This document shows, piece after piece, positions 1-8,497 of a DNA stretch of 64,000 bases. The stretch spans positions 1 to 64,000 of the forward strand of contig NZ_CACRYJ010000055.1 in assembly GCF_902703175.1 (NCBI RefSeq), written 5' to 3'. Origin of the DNA: Occultella aeris (GTDB taxonomy: Bacteria; Actinomycetota; Actinomycetes; Actinomycetales; Beutenbergiaceae). A model generated the notes under the pieces. It was not told where the DNA came from. It made no database searches and saw only the letters and a program-made list of their open reading frames with translations. Both the position numbers and the translations under genes were made by a program. Within the stretch, counting starts at the first letter, position 1; each line of letters opens with the position of its first letter.

Positions 1-44
1 CCGTACCCCCGCACACCTCCCTCCGCACCACACAGGACGCCCCC

Positions 45-1574
45 ATGACTTCACGCCGACGCCCCGTCCGCGCGCTCATCCCCCTGTTCCTGCTCGCCCT
101 CCTGGCGGCCTGCTCCGGCGGCGCCGGCGGGAACAGCTCCTCCGACGGCACCCCGGACCCGGACGGCACGCTCATCTGGGGCTGGCACCTGCCGACCTCC
201 TGGGACCCGGTCGCCTCGACCGCCGGCCAGGACGTGCACGCCCTCGCGCTCGCCTACGACGCGCTAGTCCAGCAGGAGAACGACGGCGACGCCCGGCCCG
301 GACTCGCCGAGTCCTGGTCCTACAACGACACCGGTGACCAGATCACCTTCACCCTTCGGCCGGACCTGACGTTCAGCGACGGCACCCCGGTGGATGCCGA
401 GGCGGTCAGGGCGAACATCGAGCGCGGGCAGACCCAGTCGAACTCCACGATCGCCGCGCAGCTCGCCGTGATCACGGGAGTCACCGTGGTCGACGAGCTG
501 AACGTCACCTTCCAGCTGGACCAGCCCGACTACCAGATCCCGCTGCTGATGGCCGGCAAGACCGGCATGCTCGTGAGCCCGACGGCGTTCGCCGCCGACG
601 TCGACGGTCTTGCGATCGCCCCGGTCGGCTCGGGCCCGTTCGTCCTCACCGAGTACGTGCCGGACTCGCGCGCCGTGTTCGAGCGCAACGCCGACTACTG
701 GAACGCGGAGAACATCCTGCTCGGTGGGGTGGAGCTCAAGCCGCCGCCCGACCCGACGGTCGCCGTCGCGGGGCTCACCTCCGGTCAGTTCGACATCGCC
801 GTGGTGCCGCCCGCGCAGGTAGCGGCCGCCGAGGCGGCGCAACTGACCGTCGAGGAGCAGCGCGTGTTCACCGTGCGAACCCTGGACGTGAACAACACGG
901 TCGCACCCTACGACAACCCGCTGGTGCTCCAGGCGCTGAGTCACGCGATCGACCGCCAGGCCCTCGTGGACGTCGCGTACTTCGGCCACGGCGAGCCCAA
1001 CTGGCAGCCGTTCCCGGAGGGCTACCTCGCCTACGACGAGTCCCTGGACGACCTGTACGCCTACGACCCCGACACGGCCGCCGACCTGCTGACCGAGGCC
1101 GGACACCCGGACGGCATCGACCTGACGCTGACCATCGGTAGCGCTGCGGACCAGGCGCTCGCCGAGCAGATCCAGGCGCAGGTCGCCGAGGCAGGCATCA
1201 CGATCACCATCGAGGTGGCCACGCCCGGCGTGAGCAACTACATCTCCCGCCAGTACCCGCTCTTCCTGGACAGCTTCTCCGGCCGGGAGTCCCCGCTGCA
1301 GGCCCTAGAGGTGCTGTTCGGCCCGGAGGGCCTGATGAACCTCGGCCGCAACAGCCCGCCCGAGCTCGACGCCGCGATCGACGCGGCCCGCCAGGTCCCG
1401 CTGGACGACCCCGCCTACGCCGAGACGTTGCAGACGGCCGTGCACACGGCCGTGACCACGATGCCGAACACGTTCCTTTTCACCTGGCCTCGGCTGTACG
1501 TCCACGGCGACAACGTGCACGACTGGCAGCACCAGATCGGCACGGTCCGGTTCGAGGGCGTGTGGGTCGAATGA
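45..1574 (+). CDS. Peptide/nickel-type ABC transporter substrate-binding lipoprotein
   Basis: Extracellular solute-binding protein of the SBP_bac_5 (DppA/OppA/NikA) family, 509 aa, expected to be lipid-anchored outside the membrane and to deliver ligand to the permeases encoded next. The N-terminus has Arg residues, a Leu-rich core and a lipobox LAAC with Cys23. The mature part has the family fold signature, including a stretch beginning GSGPF and an AIDRQALV segment. It is the first gene of a five-gene ABC operon whose stop codon overlaps the next start (ATGA). The downstream genes are flavin monooxygenases, so the ligand is more likely a small organosulfur or ester compound than a peptide; this is inference. 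The start gives a normal signal peptide. The promoter would lie outside the window. Confidence 0.93.
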   Translation: MTSRRRPVRALIPLFLLALLAACSGGAGGNSSSDGTPDPDGTLIWGWHLPTSWDPVASTAGQDVHALALAYDALVQQENDGDARPGLAESWSYNDTGDQITFTLRPDLTFSDGTPVDAEAVRANIERGQTQSNSTIAAQLAVITGVTVVDELNVTFQLDQPDYQIPLLMAGKTGMLVSPTAFAADVDGLAIAPVGSGPFVLTEYVPDSRAVFERNADYWNAENILLGGVELKPPPDPTVAVAGLTSGQFDIAVVPPAQVAAAEAAQLTVEEQRVFTVRTLDVNNTVAPYDNPLVLQALSHAIDRQALVDVAYFGHGEPNWQPFPEGYLAYDESLDDLYAYDPDTAADLLTEAGHPDGIDLTLTIGSAADQALAEQIQAQVAEAGITITIEVATPGVSNYISRQYPLFLDSFSGRESPLQALEVLFGPEGLMNLGRNSPPELDAAIDAARQVPLDDPAYAETLQTAVHTAVTTMPNTFLFTWPRLYVHGDNVHDWQHQIGTVRFEGVWVE

Positions 1575-2620
1575 CGGCGGTCGCGACCCCCGCGGTGCAG
1601 GCCCAGGCCGGGGAGGTGCTCGCCCCGCTCGACGAGGTCGCAGACCTCGCCCCGCACTCGCCGGCGCGCGGTGTCCTGATCGCGCTCGGCAAGGGCCTGG
1701 CCATCGCGGTCCCGGTGCTGTTCCTGACCACCCTGATCACGTTCGCGCTCGGCGCGTTCAGCGACCAGGACCCGGCGGCGGCGGTACTCGGCGAGGTCGC
1801 CACCCCAGCCGACGTCGAGCGGATGCGCCACGAGTTCGGGCTCGACCGGCCGTTCTACGAGCAGTACGGCAGCTGGGTCTGGAACGCGTTGCACGGCGAT
1901 CTGGGCTCCTCGTGGTTCACGAACATCCCCGTCGCCGACTCGATCGTCGAGCGACTCCCGGTCAGCCTGTCCGTTGCCGGGCTCGCCCTGGCGATCGCGC
2001 TGGTCCTCGGCGCGAGCGGGGGCATCGTCGCGGCGCTGAACCGGGGCCGGTTCGTCGACCGTGCGATCACCGCCGTGTCCGCGGCCATCACCACGGTGCC
2101 GGCGTTCGTGGCCGGCATCGGCCTGATCATCGTGTTCGCGGTGCTCATCCCGGTGTTCCCGACCGGCGGCTATGTGCCGGTCTCCGCCGGCATCGGCCTC
2201 TGGGCGTCGTTCCTGGTGCTGCCGGCGTTCGCGCTCGGACTGGATGCCTCCGCGGATCTGGCCAGGCAGCTGCGCACCGGCCTGGTCGGCTCGCTCGACG
2301 AGAACTACGTGCTCGGCGCCCAGGTGCGCGGCCTGCCGTGGCGGCGGGTGGTGCTCGTGCACGCCCTGCGCAACGGTGCGGCCCCGGCGATCGCGGTCGT
2401 CGGCCTGCACATCCCACGGCTGGTCGGCGGCGCCGTCATCACCGAGGCCGTCTTCCAGATGCCCGGTATCGGGCAGCTCACCCGGGACGCGGCCCTGCGT
2501 GGGGACGTGCCGGTGATCCAAGGTGCGCTCCTGGTGGCTGTGCTGCTCGTGCTGGTCTCCTCGCTCGTGGTGAACGTGGTGCTGGCCCGGTTGCTGCCCG
2601 CGTCGGGACGTGCGGCATGA
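1571..2620 (+). CDS. ABC transporter permease (DppB-like)
   Basis: Inner-membrane permease of the binding-protein-dependent transport family (DppB/OppB/NikB type), about 349 aa. After a non-standard N-terminal extension of some 35 residues there is a first hydrophobic helix, a periplasmic segment, then five further helices. The cytoplasmic coupling loop is seen around the segment with EAVFQMPGIGQL near the C-terminus, which is characteristic of DppB-like proteins. I chose ATG at 1571 because it overlaps the upstream TGA (ATGA); a GTG nine bases upstream is possible. The stop overlaps the next start in the same way, so this is one translationally coupled operon. Confidence 0.92.
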   Translation: MTAVATPAVQAQAGEVLAPLDEVADLAPHSPARGVLIALGKGLAIAVPVLFLTTLITFALGAFSDQDPAAAVLGEVATPADVERMRHEFGLDRPFYEQYGSWVWNALHGDLGSSWFTNIPVADSIVERLPVSLSVAGLALAIALVLGASGGIVAALNRGRFVDRAITAVSAAITTVPAFVAGIGLIIVFAVLIPVFPTGGYVPVSAGIGLWASFLVLPAFALGLDASADLARQLRTGLVGSLDENYVLGAQVRGLPWRRVVLVHALRNGAAPAIAVVGLHIPRLVGGAVITEAVFQMPGIGQLTRDAALRGDVPVIQGALLVAVLLVLVSSLVVNVVLARLLPASGRAA

Positions 2621-3486
2621 TCCGCCGGGCACTGCGGGCACGAACCGCCCAGGTGGCCGTGGCCTTCCTCGGCCTGGTCCTCCTGCTCGTCGTCACCGGT
2701 GACCTGTTCGCCCCGCAGGACCCGCTGGCCCAGGACACCAGCGCCATCCTGCAGGGTTCCAGTGCCGCGCACTGGCTCGGCACCGACTACCTGGGTCGGG
2801 ACGTGCTCTCCCGGCTCATCGCGGGCACCCGGGTCTCCGTGCTCGCCGCACTGACCGCCGTCGTGATCGGCGCCGTGCTCGGGATCGTGCCGGGCATGCT
2901 CAGCGCGTTCAGCGGCAAGGTGGCGACCTGGACGAGCCTGCGGGTCGCGGACGCGTTCATGGCACTGCCGTTCATCATCTTCGCGATCGCCGTCGCCGGC
3001 CTGTTCGGCAACGGACTGTTCCAGGCGATGGTGGCAGTCGGGGTACTCATCGCCCCGGTCTACTTCCGGATCATCCGGGCCGCGGCCCTCAGCCACGCCG
3101 GGGCGCAGTACGTCGAGGCGGCGACTCTGCTGGGCGCGCCCTGGTGGCACGTGCTGGCGGTGCACATCTGGCCCAAGGTGCTGCCCGCCGTCGTGGTCAC
3201 CACGGCGAACCTCGCGGCAGGCGGCCTGCTCGTGGTCTCGTCGCTGACGTTCCTCGGCATCGGGATCCAGCCGCCGGAGCCCACCTGGGGTGGCATGCTC
3301 GCCAGCGACCTCGGCTACCTCACCCAGCGTCCGTTCGGTCCGGTGGCTCCGGCACTGGCGATCATGGGCACGGTCGCTGCCCTGAACCTGCTCGCCGACG
3401 CGATCCGCGACGCCAGCGGAGATGCCGGCCGCGCGGCCGAGGCCCTGCGTAACCCACTCAAGCGGGAGGTGGCCGATGTCCGCTGA
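2617..3486 (+). CDS. ABC transporter permease (DppC-like)
   Basis: Second membrane subunit of the same importer, about 289 aa, of the DppC/OppC/NikC type. It shows the short N-terminal helix, then the typical HWLGTDYLGRDVLSRLI segment that marks DppC proteins, followed by five hydrophobic stretches and the EAA-like loop (EAATLLGAPWW). The reading frame is open much further upstream, but the DppC homology begins at ATG 2617, which overlaps the preceding TGA. The C-terminal end overlaps the start of the ATP-binding subunit by about ten bases. Confidence 0.92.
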   Translation: MIRRALRARTAQVAVAFLGLVLLLVVTGDLFAPQDPLAQDTSAILQGSSAAHWLGTDYLGRDVLSRLIAGTRVSVLAALTAVVIGAVLGIVPGMLSAFSGKVATWTSLRVADAFMALPFIIFAIAVAGLFGNGLFQAMVAVGVLIAPVYFRIIRAAALSHAGAQYVEAATLLGAPWWHVLAVHIWPKVLPAVVVTTANLAAGGLLVVSSLTFLGIGIQPPEPTWGGMLASDLGYLTQRPFGPVAPALAIMGTVAALNLLADAIRDASGDAGRAAEALRNPLKREVADVR

Positions 3487-4336
3487 CGCCAACACCGGTT
3501 CGACCGTCCCCGCGACGGCGAACACCGACCTGGTCCAGGTCGAGGACCTGTGGATCGCCGCCCCGGACGGCCGCGACCTGGTCGCGGGGGTGTCGCTGCG
3601 CCTGGCCAGGGGCGGCTCCCTCGGGATCGTGGGGGAGTCCGGCTCCGGCAAGACCCTCACCACCCGGGCGCTGCTCGGGCTGCTGCCCCACGGGATCTCC
3701 GTGACCAGCGGCCGCGTCGGCTTCGACGGTCTCGACCTGCGCACCCTGCGACGCAAGGATTGGGAGCAGGTGCGGGGCTCGCGTATCGGCGCCGTGTTCC
3801 AGGACCCGGCCTCCTACCTGAACCCCTCGATCGCGGTCGGCAAACAGCTCACCGAGGTGCTTCGTGTACGCGGCGGGCTGTCCCGGTCCGCAGCCAGGGA
3901 GCGGGCCGCCGAGCTGCTCGAGTCCCTGGGCCTGCACCGGGTGGACCTGGTCCTGACCCAGTACCCGCACGAGCTCTCCGGCGGGATGCTGCAACGGGTC
4001 CTGCTCGCGATCGCGATCTGCCTCGGTCCCGAGCTGCTCATCGCGGACGAGGCCACCACGGCTCTCGACGTGACCGTCCAGGCGGACGTGCTCGACCTGT
4101 TCGACACGGTCCGGACCCGGGAGGGACTGGCCCTCGTGCTGGTCTCGCACGACCTCGCCGTGGTGGCCCGGAGCACGGAGAACCTGCTCGTGATGCGCAA
4201 CGGCGAGGTCGTCGAGTCCGGGCCGACGACGCAGGTCCTAGCCAACCCCCAGCACCCTTACACCCAACTGTTGGTGGAGCACCACGACGCGTACTCGCTG
4301 GCCGGGTACCTGGAGAAGGAGACCGCCGATGTCTGA
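3476..4336 (+). CDS. ABC transporter ATP-binding protein (DppD-like)
   Basis: Cytoplasmic ATPase of the importer, about 286 aa. The Walker A motif GESGSGKT is near residues 53-60, the Q-loop lies in VFQDPASYLNP, the signature is ELSGGMLQR, Walker B is LLIADEATTALD and the H-loop is VSHDLAV. It is shorter than the usual DppD/OppD subunit (about 320-330 aa) at the C-terminus. ATG 3476 lies inside the end of the DppC gene and gives the usual domain start; the longer open frame from 3422 is probably not translated. It pairs with the next gene to form the heterodimeric ATPase. Confidence 0.92.
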   Translation: MSADANTGSTVPATANTDLVQVEDLWIAAPDGRDLVAGVSLRLARGGSLGIVGESGSGKTLTTRALLGLLPHGISVTSGRVGFDGLDLRTLRRKDWEQVRGSRIGAVFQDPASYLNPSIAVGKQLTEVLRVRGGLSRSAARERAAELLESLGLHRVDLVLTQYPHELSGGMLQRVLLAIAICLGPELLIADEATTALDVTVQADVLDLFDTVRTREGLALVLVSHDLAVVARSTENLLVMRNGEVVESGPTTQVLANPQHPYTQLLVEHHDAYSLAGYLEKETADV

Positions 4337-5225
4337 GTCCGTCGTGACCGAATCCCGGCCAGATACCGCGGCCGGCTCTGCGGACCGGGTCAGGCCCGGG
4401 CCGGTCCTGCTGACCGCAGCCGGGGTCAGGGTGCGCCTCGGACGCCGGGAGATCCTGCACGGTGTGGACCTGTCGGTGCGCTCCGGTGAGATCGTCGGCC
4501 TGATCGGGGAGACCGGATCCGGCAAGACCACCTTCGCCCGGGCGGCGCTCGGTCTGGTCCCGACCACGGACGGGTCGATCACGGTCGGCCGGGAGGCCAC
4601 CCAGGTGACCGGCCTGCACGGCTCCCGGTTACGAGCATTCCGCCGCACCGGCGCCGTGCAGTACGTCTTCCAGGACCCGCTGCGCTCACTCGACCCGGAC
4701 CTGACCGTTGGCCGCTCGGTCGCCCAGGGGCTGGTGCTGCGCGGCGGACTCGGCGCCGCGCAGATCGAGACGGGCGTGTCCGAGGCACTGCACGCCGTCG
4801 GACTCGAGCCCGATCTGACTGGCCGCACCCCGGGCCAGCTCTCCGGCGGCCAGCGCCAGCGGGTCGCGATCGCCCGCGCGCTCGCGGTCTCGCCGCAGGT
4901 GCTCATCTGCGACGAGCCGGTCAGCGCGCTCGATGCCGCGCACCGCAACCACGTGCTGCAGCTGCTGAACGGGCTGCGCCGGGATCGGGACCTCGGCCTG
5001 CTGCTCATCTCCCACGACCTCGGCTCGGTGGCCGCGGTCAGCGACCGGGTTGCCGTGCTGTACCGCGGCTCGATCGTGGAGGAGGGGCCGACGGCGCAGG
5101 TGCTGGCCCACCCGGAGCACCCGTACACGCGGATGCTGCTCGCGTCCGCGGCATCGCTGCACGCCGGTGACGCCGGGGCCGCGCAACGCCAGGCGCTGCG
5201 CCGGGAGGTGCTCGCCGGCATCTGA
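4329..5225 (+). CDS. ABC transporter ATP-binding protein (DppF-like)
   Basis: Second ATPase subunit, 298 aa, with Walker A GETGSGKTT, signature QLSGGQRQRVAIARAL, Walker B VLICDEPVSALD and the switch His in ISHDLGSV. The DppF-type signature (QRQR) contrasts with the MLQR of its partner, which is normal for this heterodimer. The start overlaps the previous stop by eight bases. It is the last transporter gene; about 80 bases separate it from the monooxygenase gene, which has its own good ribosome binding site, so the metabolic genes may be read through or have an internal promoter. Confidence 0.92.
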   Translation: MSESVVTESRPDTAAGSADRVRPGPVLLTAAGVRVRLGRREILHGVDLSVRSGEIVGLIGETGSGKTTFARAALGLVPTTDGSITVGREATQVTGLHGSRLRAFRRTGAVQYVFQDPLRSLDPDLTVGRSVAQGLVLRGGLGAAQIETGVSEALHAVGLEPDLTGRTPGQLSGGQRQRVAIARALAVSPQVLICDEPVSALDAAHRNHVLQLLNGLRRDRDLGLLLISHDLGSVAAVSDRVAVLYRGSIVEEGPTAQVLAHPEHPYTRMLLASAASLHAGDAGAAQRQALRREVLAGI

Positions 5226-5306
5226 GCAGTGCCGGACCGCCTGCCCCACCCACCCGTCAGAACCACCCGACTTGACCCGACCTCATCGTCACCCAAGGAG
5301 TTCCCA

Positions 5307-6446
5307 ATGAGCATCCAGATCCTCGGCATGGTCGCCACCCAGAACGGCTCAGAGTCCCTCGGCTGGGCCAACAGCAAGGTCGTCGACCCCGCCTTCCTGC
5401 GTGCGTTCGCCCGCGCCCACGACGCCGCCGGCTTCGACCGCACCCTGATCGGCTACAGCGCCGCCTCCCCGGACGGCTTCGCGATCGCCTCGGACATCCT
5501 CGCCACCACCGAGCGGCTCGGCGTGCTGATCGCGCACCGTCCGGGTTTCACCGAGCCGGTGCTCGTGGCCCGCAAGCTCGCCACCCTCGAGAACCTCTAC
5601 GGTGAGGGCCGCGTCGCGATCCACCACATCTCCGGCGGCAGCGACACCGACCAGCAGCGCGAGGGCGACTTCTCCGACAAACCCGCCCGCTACCGCCGCA
5701 CCGCGGAGTTCATCGACGTCCTGCGTCGCACCCTCACCAGTGCCGAGCCGTTCGACCACGAAGGCGAGTTCTACAAGTACGTTGGCGCGTTCAGCGCGGT
5801 CAAGCCCAACGGCCGGATCCCGATCTTCTTCGGCGGCCAGTCCGGCGACGCCGTCGCGATCGGCGCCGAGCACACGGACACGTTCATGCTGTTCGGCGAG
5901 CCGCTGGCGCCCACGGCCGAGCGGATCGCGCTGATCCGGGCCGAGGCTGCCAAGCATGGCCGCAACGTCGAGTTCTCCGTGTCGCTGCGCCCGATCGTCG
6001 CGGACACGGAGGACGCCGCGTGGGAGAAGGCCGCAGCCATCTACGACGCTGCCGCGGAGCGCCTCGGCAACCACCAGGCCGGGTGGCGTTTCGGCAAGCG
6101 GCAGGGTGACCAGACCTCCACCTCCGCGCAGCGCCTGCAGGACGCCGCCGCCGAGTCCGAGGTCCACGACGAGCGGCTCTGGACCGGCATCACCAAGCTG
6201 GTCGGCCCGGCCGGTAACTCGACGGCGCCCGTGGGCACCCCGGCGCAGGTGGCCGAGGCCATCCTGAAGTACTACGACCTCGGCGTCACCCGGGTGCTGA
6301 TCCGCGGTTTCGACCCGCTGAACGACGTGCGCCGGTGGGGCGAGGAACTCGTCCCCCTGCTGCGCTCCGGCGCCGCCGCGCGCGACGCCGCCGCGTCCGA
6401 CGTCTCCGGCGAGCCGGCCCTCGTCGGCGCAGGCGGGACGGCATGA
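5307..6446 (+). CDS. LLM class flavin-dependent monooxygenase, SsuD-like
   Basis: Bacterial luciferase-like (LLM) enzyme of about 379 aa, expected to use reduced FMN and O2 in the cytoplasm. The sequence is close to the alkanesulfonate monooxygenase SsuD group: an early GMVATQNG strand, RPGFTEPVLVARKLATL, the HHISGG motif near residue 106, and PIFFGGQSGDAV. In SsuD this group releases sulfite from sulfonates. A ribosome binding site (AAGGAG, 5295-5300) decides the start at 5307. Its stop overlaps the hydrolase start by ATGA. No NAD(P)H:FMN reductase is encoded nearby, so reduced flavin must come from elsewhere. The exact substrate cannot be read from sequence. Confidence 0.85.
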   Translation: MSIQILGMVATQNGSESLGWANSKVVDPAFLRAFARAHDAAGFDRTLIGYSAASPDGFAIASDILATTERLGVLIAHRPGFTEPVLVARKLATLENLYGEGRVAIHHISGGSDTDQQREGDFSDKPARYRRTAEFIDVLRRTLTSAEPFDHEGEFYKYVGAFSAVKPNGRIPIFFGGQSGDAVAIGAEHTDTFMLFGEPLAPTAERIALIRAEAAKHGRNVEFSVSLRPIVADTEDAAWEKAAAIYDAAAERLGNHQAGWRFGKRQGDQTSTSAQRLQDAAAESEVHDERLWTGITKLVGPAGNSTAPVGTPAQVAEAILKYYDLGVTRVLIRGFDPLNDVRRWGEELVPLLRSGAAARDAAASDVSGEPALVGAGGTA

Positions 6447-7207
6447 GCACCCTGACCGAGAACGCGGTCGACGCCGTTCGCTGGGACCCGCCGGCGGCCG
6501 TCCGCGGCACGATCGTGCTCGTGCCCGGCCGCGGTGAGCGCCCCGGGCACTACGAGCGGTTCGGGCGCCGGATCAGCGCCGACGGGTACGCCGTCGAGGT
6601 CCTGCCGCACCTGGCCTCCGACGGGGACGAGCTCGCGCACGCCTGGGACGCCCTGGCCCTGGCCGGGCGGCTCGGGGACGCACCGCGTGTGCTCGTCGCC
6701 ACCGATGTGTCCGCCGCGGCTGCCGTGCAGGCGCTCTCACCGGCCACCATCGACGCGAACGCGCTCGTGCTGGCCGGCACCACCCTCGAGGTGGCAGACG
6801 CGCCGACCGACGTCGAGGAGGCGCTCGCCGCCCGCACCGCCTGCCCGCTGCACCGCGGGCTGCTCGCCGCGGACGAGACCACGGTGACCGCGCTCGCGGA
6901 CAGCACCCCCGCCGTCGGGCAGTGGCGCGCAGCGCTCGACGGCGCCGCCATCGAGGGCGGCGAGGCCTGGCAGGTCGCCGTACCCACGCTCGTCCTGCAC
7001 GGCGAGGCGGACCAGCTCGCGCCCTGGGACCGCGTGCGCGACGCCGTCGGGCACTGGCCCGGCGTGGAACTGGTCACCGTGCGCGGCGGCGTCCACGACG
7101 TGCTCAACGACGCCAACCACCGCAGCGTCGCCGGTGTCATCGTGCAGTTCCTCGAGCAGCTGCGCGCCGGCGGCCAGATCCTCAACCACGGCGGCCGCCC
7201 GGCCTGA
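6443..7207 (+). CDS. Alpha/beta hydrolase family protein with atypical nucleophile elbow
   Basis: About 254 aa with an alpha/beta hydrolase layout: an early strand followed by LVPGRGERPGHYERFG (oxyanion region), a later LHGEADQLAPW strand carrying the acidic residue, and GGVHDVLND with the likely catalytic His. The expected G-x-S-x-G elbow is not present; the equivalent site reads ATDVSAAAA, so the nucleophile context is degenerate. It sits between two flavin monooxygenases, translationally coupled to the first (ATGA), so it probably acts on the same substrate class, for example by opening an ester or a monooxygenation product. It could also be an inactive or differently built member. Confidence 0.72.
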   Translation: MSTLTENAVDAVRWDPPAAVRGTIVLVPGRGERPGHYERFGRRISADGYAVEVLPHLASDGDELAHAWDALALAGRLGDAPRVLVATDVSAAAAVQALSPATIDANALVLAGTTLEVADAPTDVEEALAARTACPLHRGLLAADETTVTALADSTPAVGQWRAALDGAAIEGGEAWQVAVPTLVLHGEADQLAPWDRVRDAVGHWPGVELVTVRGGVHDVLNDANHRSVAGVIVQFLEQLRAGGQILNHGGRPA

Positions 7208-7257
7208 ACCGGCCCACGCGCCCGACCACCACCCCCACACCCTGAAGGAGACCAGCG

Positions 7258-8340
7258 ATGCGACTGGGCTATTGGACCCCGATCTACGGCGGATTCCTCC
7301 GCAACATCGACGACGAGCAGATGCCGGCCACGTTCGCCTACGTGCGCCGCGTGTCCGAGATCGCCGACCGGCTCGGCTATGACATCACGCTGATCCCGGA
7401 GCTGTACCTGAACGACCGCAAGGGTCCGTCGGCACCGAGCCTGGAGGCCTGGGAGCTCGCGGCGGCGGTCGCCGCGGTCACCGAGCAGGTCGAGATCATG
7501 GTCGCCGTGCGGCCGGGGTTCCACACGCCGCAGGTGCTCGCCAAGCGGGCCGCGACACTGGACGACATCAGCGGCGGCCGGCTCGCCCTGAACGTGGTCT
7601 CGGCGTGGTGGGCCGAGGAGGCCAAGCAGTACGGCGGGGTGTTCGGCGAGCACGACGAGCGGTACGTGCGCACCGAGGAGTGGATGGACGTGGTGTCCGG
7701 GCTCTGGCGGGAGACGCCGTTCAACTTCGCCGGCCAGTTCTACACCGCGGAGGGCACGATCCTGGAGCCCAAGCCACAGCGGATCCCGCCGATCTGGGCC
7801 GGCGGCGAGAGCGAGGGCGGCAAGGCGTCGATCGCGAGGTTCGCCGACTCCTACGTGATGCACGGCGGTACGGTCGAAGAGATCGGCACGAAGGTCACCG
7901 AGATGCGCCGGCGCCGTGAGGAGCTCGGCAAGGAGGGCTTTGGCGAGTTCGGCATGGCCGCGTACGTGATCGTGCGGGACACCGAAGCCGAGGCGCAGGC
8001 GGAGCTGGAGCGGATCACCGCCGCGCCGTCCGCGGACAGCCCGAGCTTCGCGTCCTACCAGGAGTTCATCTCGCACTCCCAGCTGGAGCAGCAGGTCAGC
8101 CTGCGCGACTACTCGGTCGGCACCCGTGGGCTGCGCCCGAACCTCGTGGGCACCCCGGAGCAGGTCGCGGAGAAGCTGCTCGCCTACGCCGACGCCGGCC
8201 TCGACCTCGTCCTGATCCAGTCCTCGCCGCTGCACGAGGAGCTGGAGCGGATCGCCGAGCAGGTGTTCCCGCTGGTGGGGCACCGGCTCGGCACGGGCGC
8301 CGGCGCGAGGTCCAGCCTCGCCGGGGTCGCCGCGACCTGA
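7258..8340 (+). CDS. LLM class flavin-dependent monooxygenase, SfnG/SsuD-like
   Basis: Second luciferase-like monooxygenase, 360 aa. The N-terminus MRLGYWTPIYGGFLRNI and the central NVVSAWWAEEAKQYGG, HDERYVRTEEW and IPPIWAGGESEGG segments resemble dimethylsulfone monooxygenase SfnG and related sulfonate monooxygenases, which use FMNH2. A ribosome binding site (GAAGGAG) lies about ten bases before ATG 7258. It is the last gene before a strong hairpin. Together with the SsuD-like gene and the ABC importer it suggests sequential attack on an organosulfur compound, for example sulfone to sulfinate/sulfonate to sulfite, but FMN-dependent LLM enzymes have other substrates too. Confidence 0.84.
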   Translation: MRLGYWTPIYGGFLRNIDDEQMPATFAYVRRVSEIADRLGYDITLIPELYLNDRKGPSAPSLEAWELAAAVAAVTEQVEIMVAVRPGFHTPQVLAKRAATLDDISGGRLALNVVSAWWAEEAKQYGGVFGEHDERYVRTEEWMDVVSGLWRETPFNFAGQFYTAEGTILEPKPQRIPPIWAGGESEGGKASIARFADSYVMHGGTVEEIGTKVTEMRRRREELGKEGFGEFGMAAYVIVRDTEAEAQAELERITAAPSADSPSFASYQEFISHSQLEQQVSLRDYSVGTRGLRPNLVGTPEQVAEKLLAYADAGLDLVLIQSSPLHEELERIAEQVFPLVGHRLGTGAGARSSLAGVAAT

Positions 8341-8372
8341 GCGGCGCGCCTGACTGAGCCAGAGGGTACTGG

Positions 8373-8404
8373 GTGAGCCAGCGTGGCAGGCCACGCTGGC
8401 TCAC
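8373..8404. terminator. Bidirectional hairpin terminator between convergent genes
   Basis: A perfect 14-bp inverted repeat (GTGAGCCAGCGTGG and its complement) separated by the four bases CAGG, located between the end of the monooxygenase operon and the convergent LysR gene. There is no T-tract on either side, which is common for actinobacterial terminators. It is the strongest hairpin seen in the first 10 kb. Confidence 0.85.
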
Positions 8405-8497
8405 CTGGAACGCGCTCGGTCACGGCGTGAACGCGCGCGCCAGCGGGGCAGGGACGGCGTCCCGGTCAGACTCGGGGCAGCAGCGGAGGGCTTCGGG

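Noticed and set aside
264-1106. Long open frame on the minus strand opposite the solute-binding gene
   Set aside because: Composition is dominated by Gly, Arg, Val and His typical of antisense frames in high-GC genes; no homology and it lies wholly within a clear gene.
6550-8394. 614-codon minus-strand frame opposite the hydrolase and monooxygenase genes
   Set aside because: Antisense shadow of two strongly supported genes; no recognisable domain.
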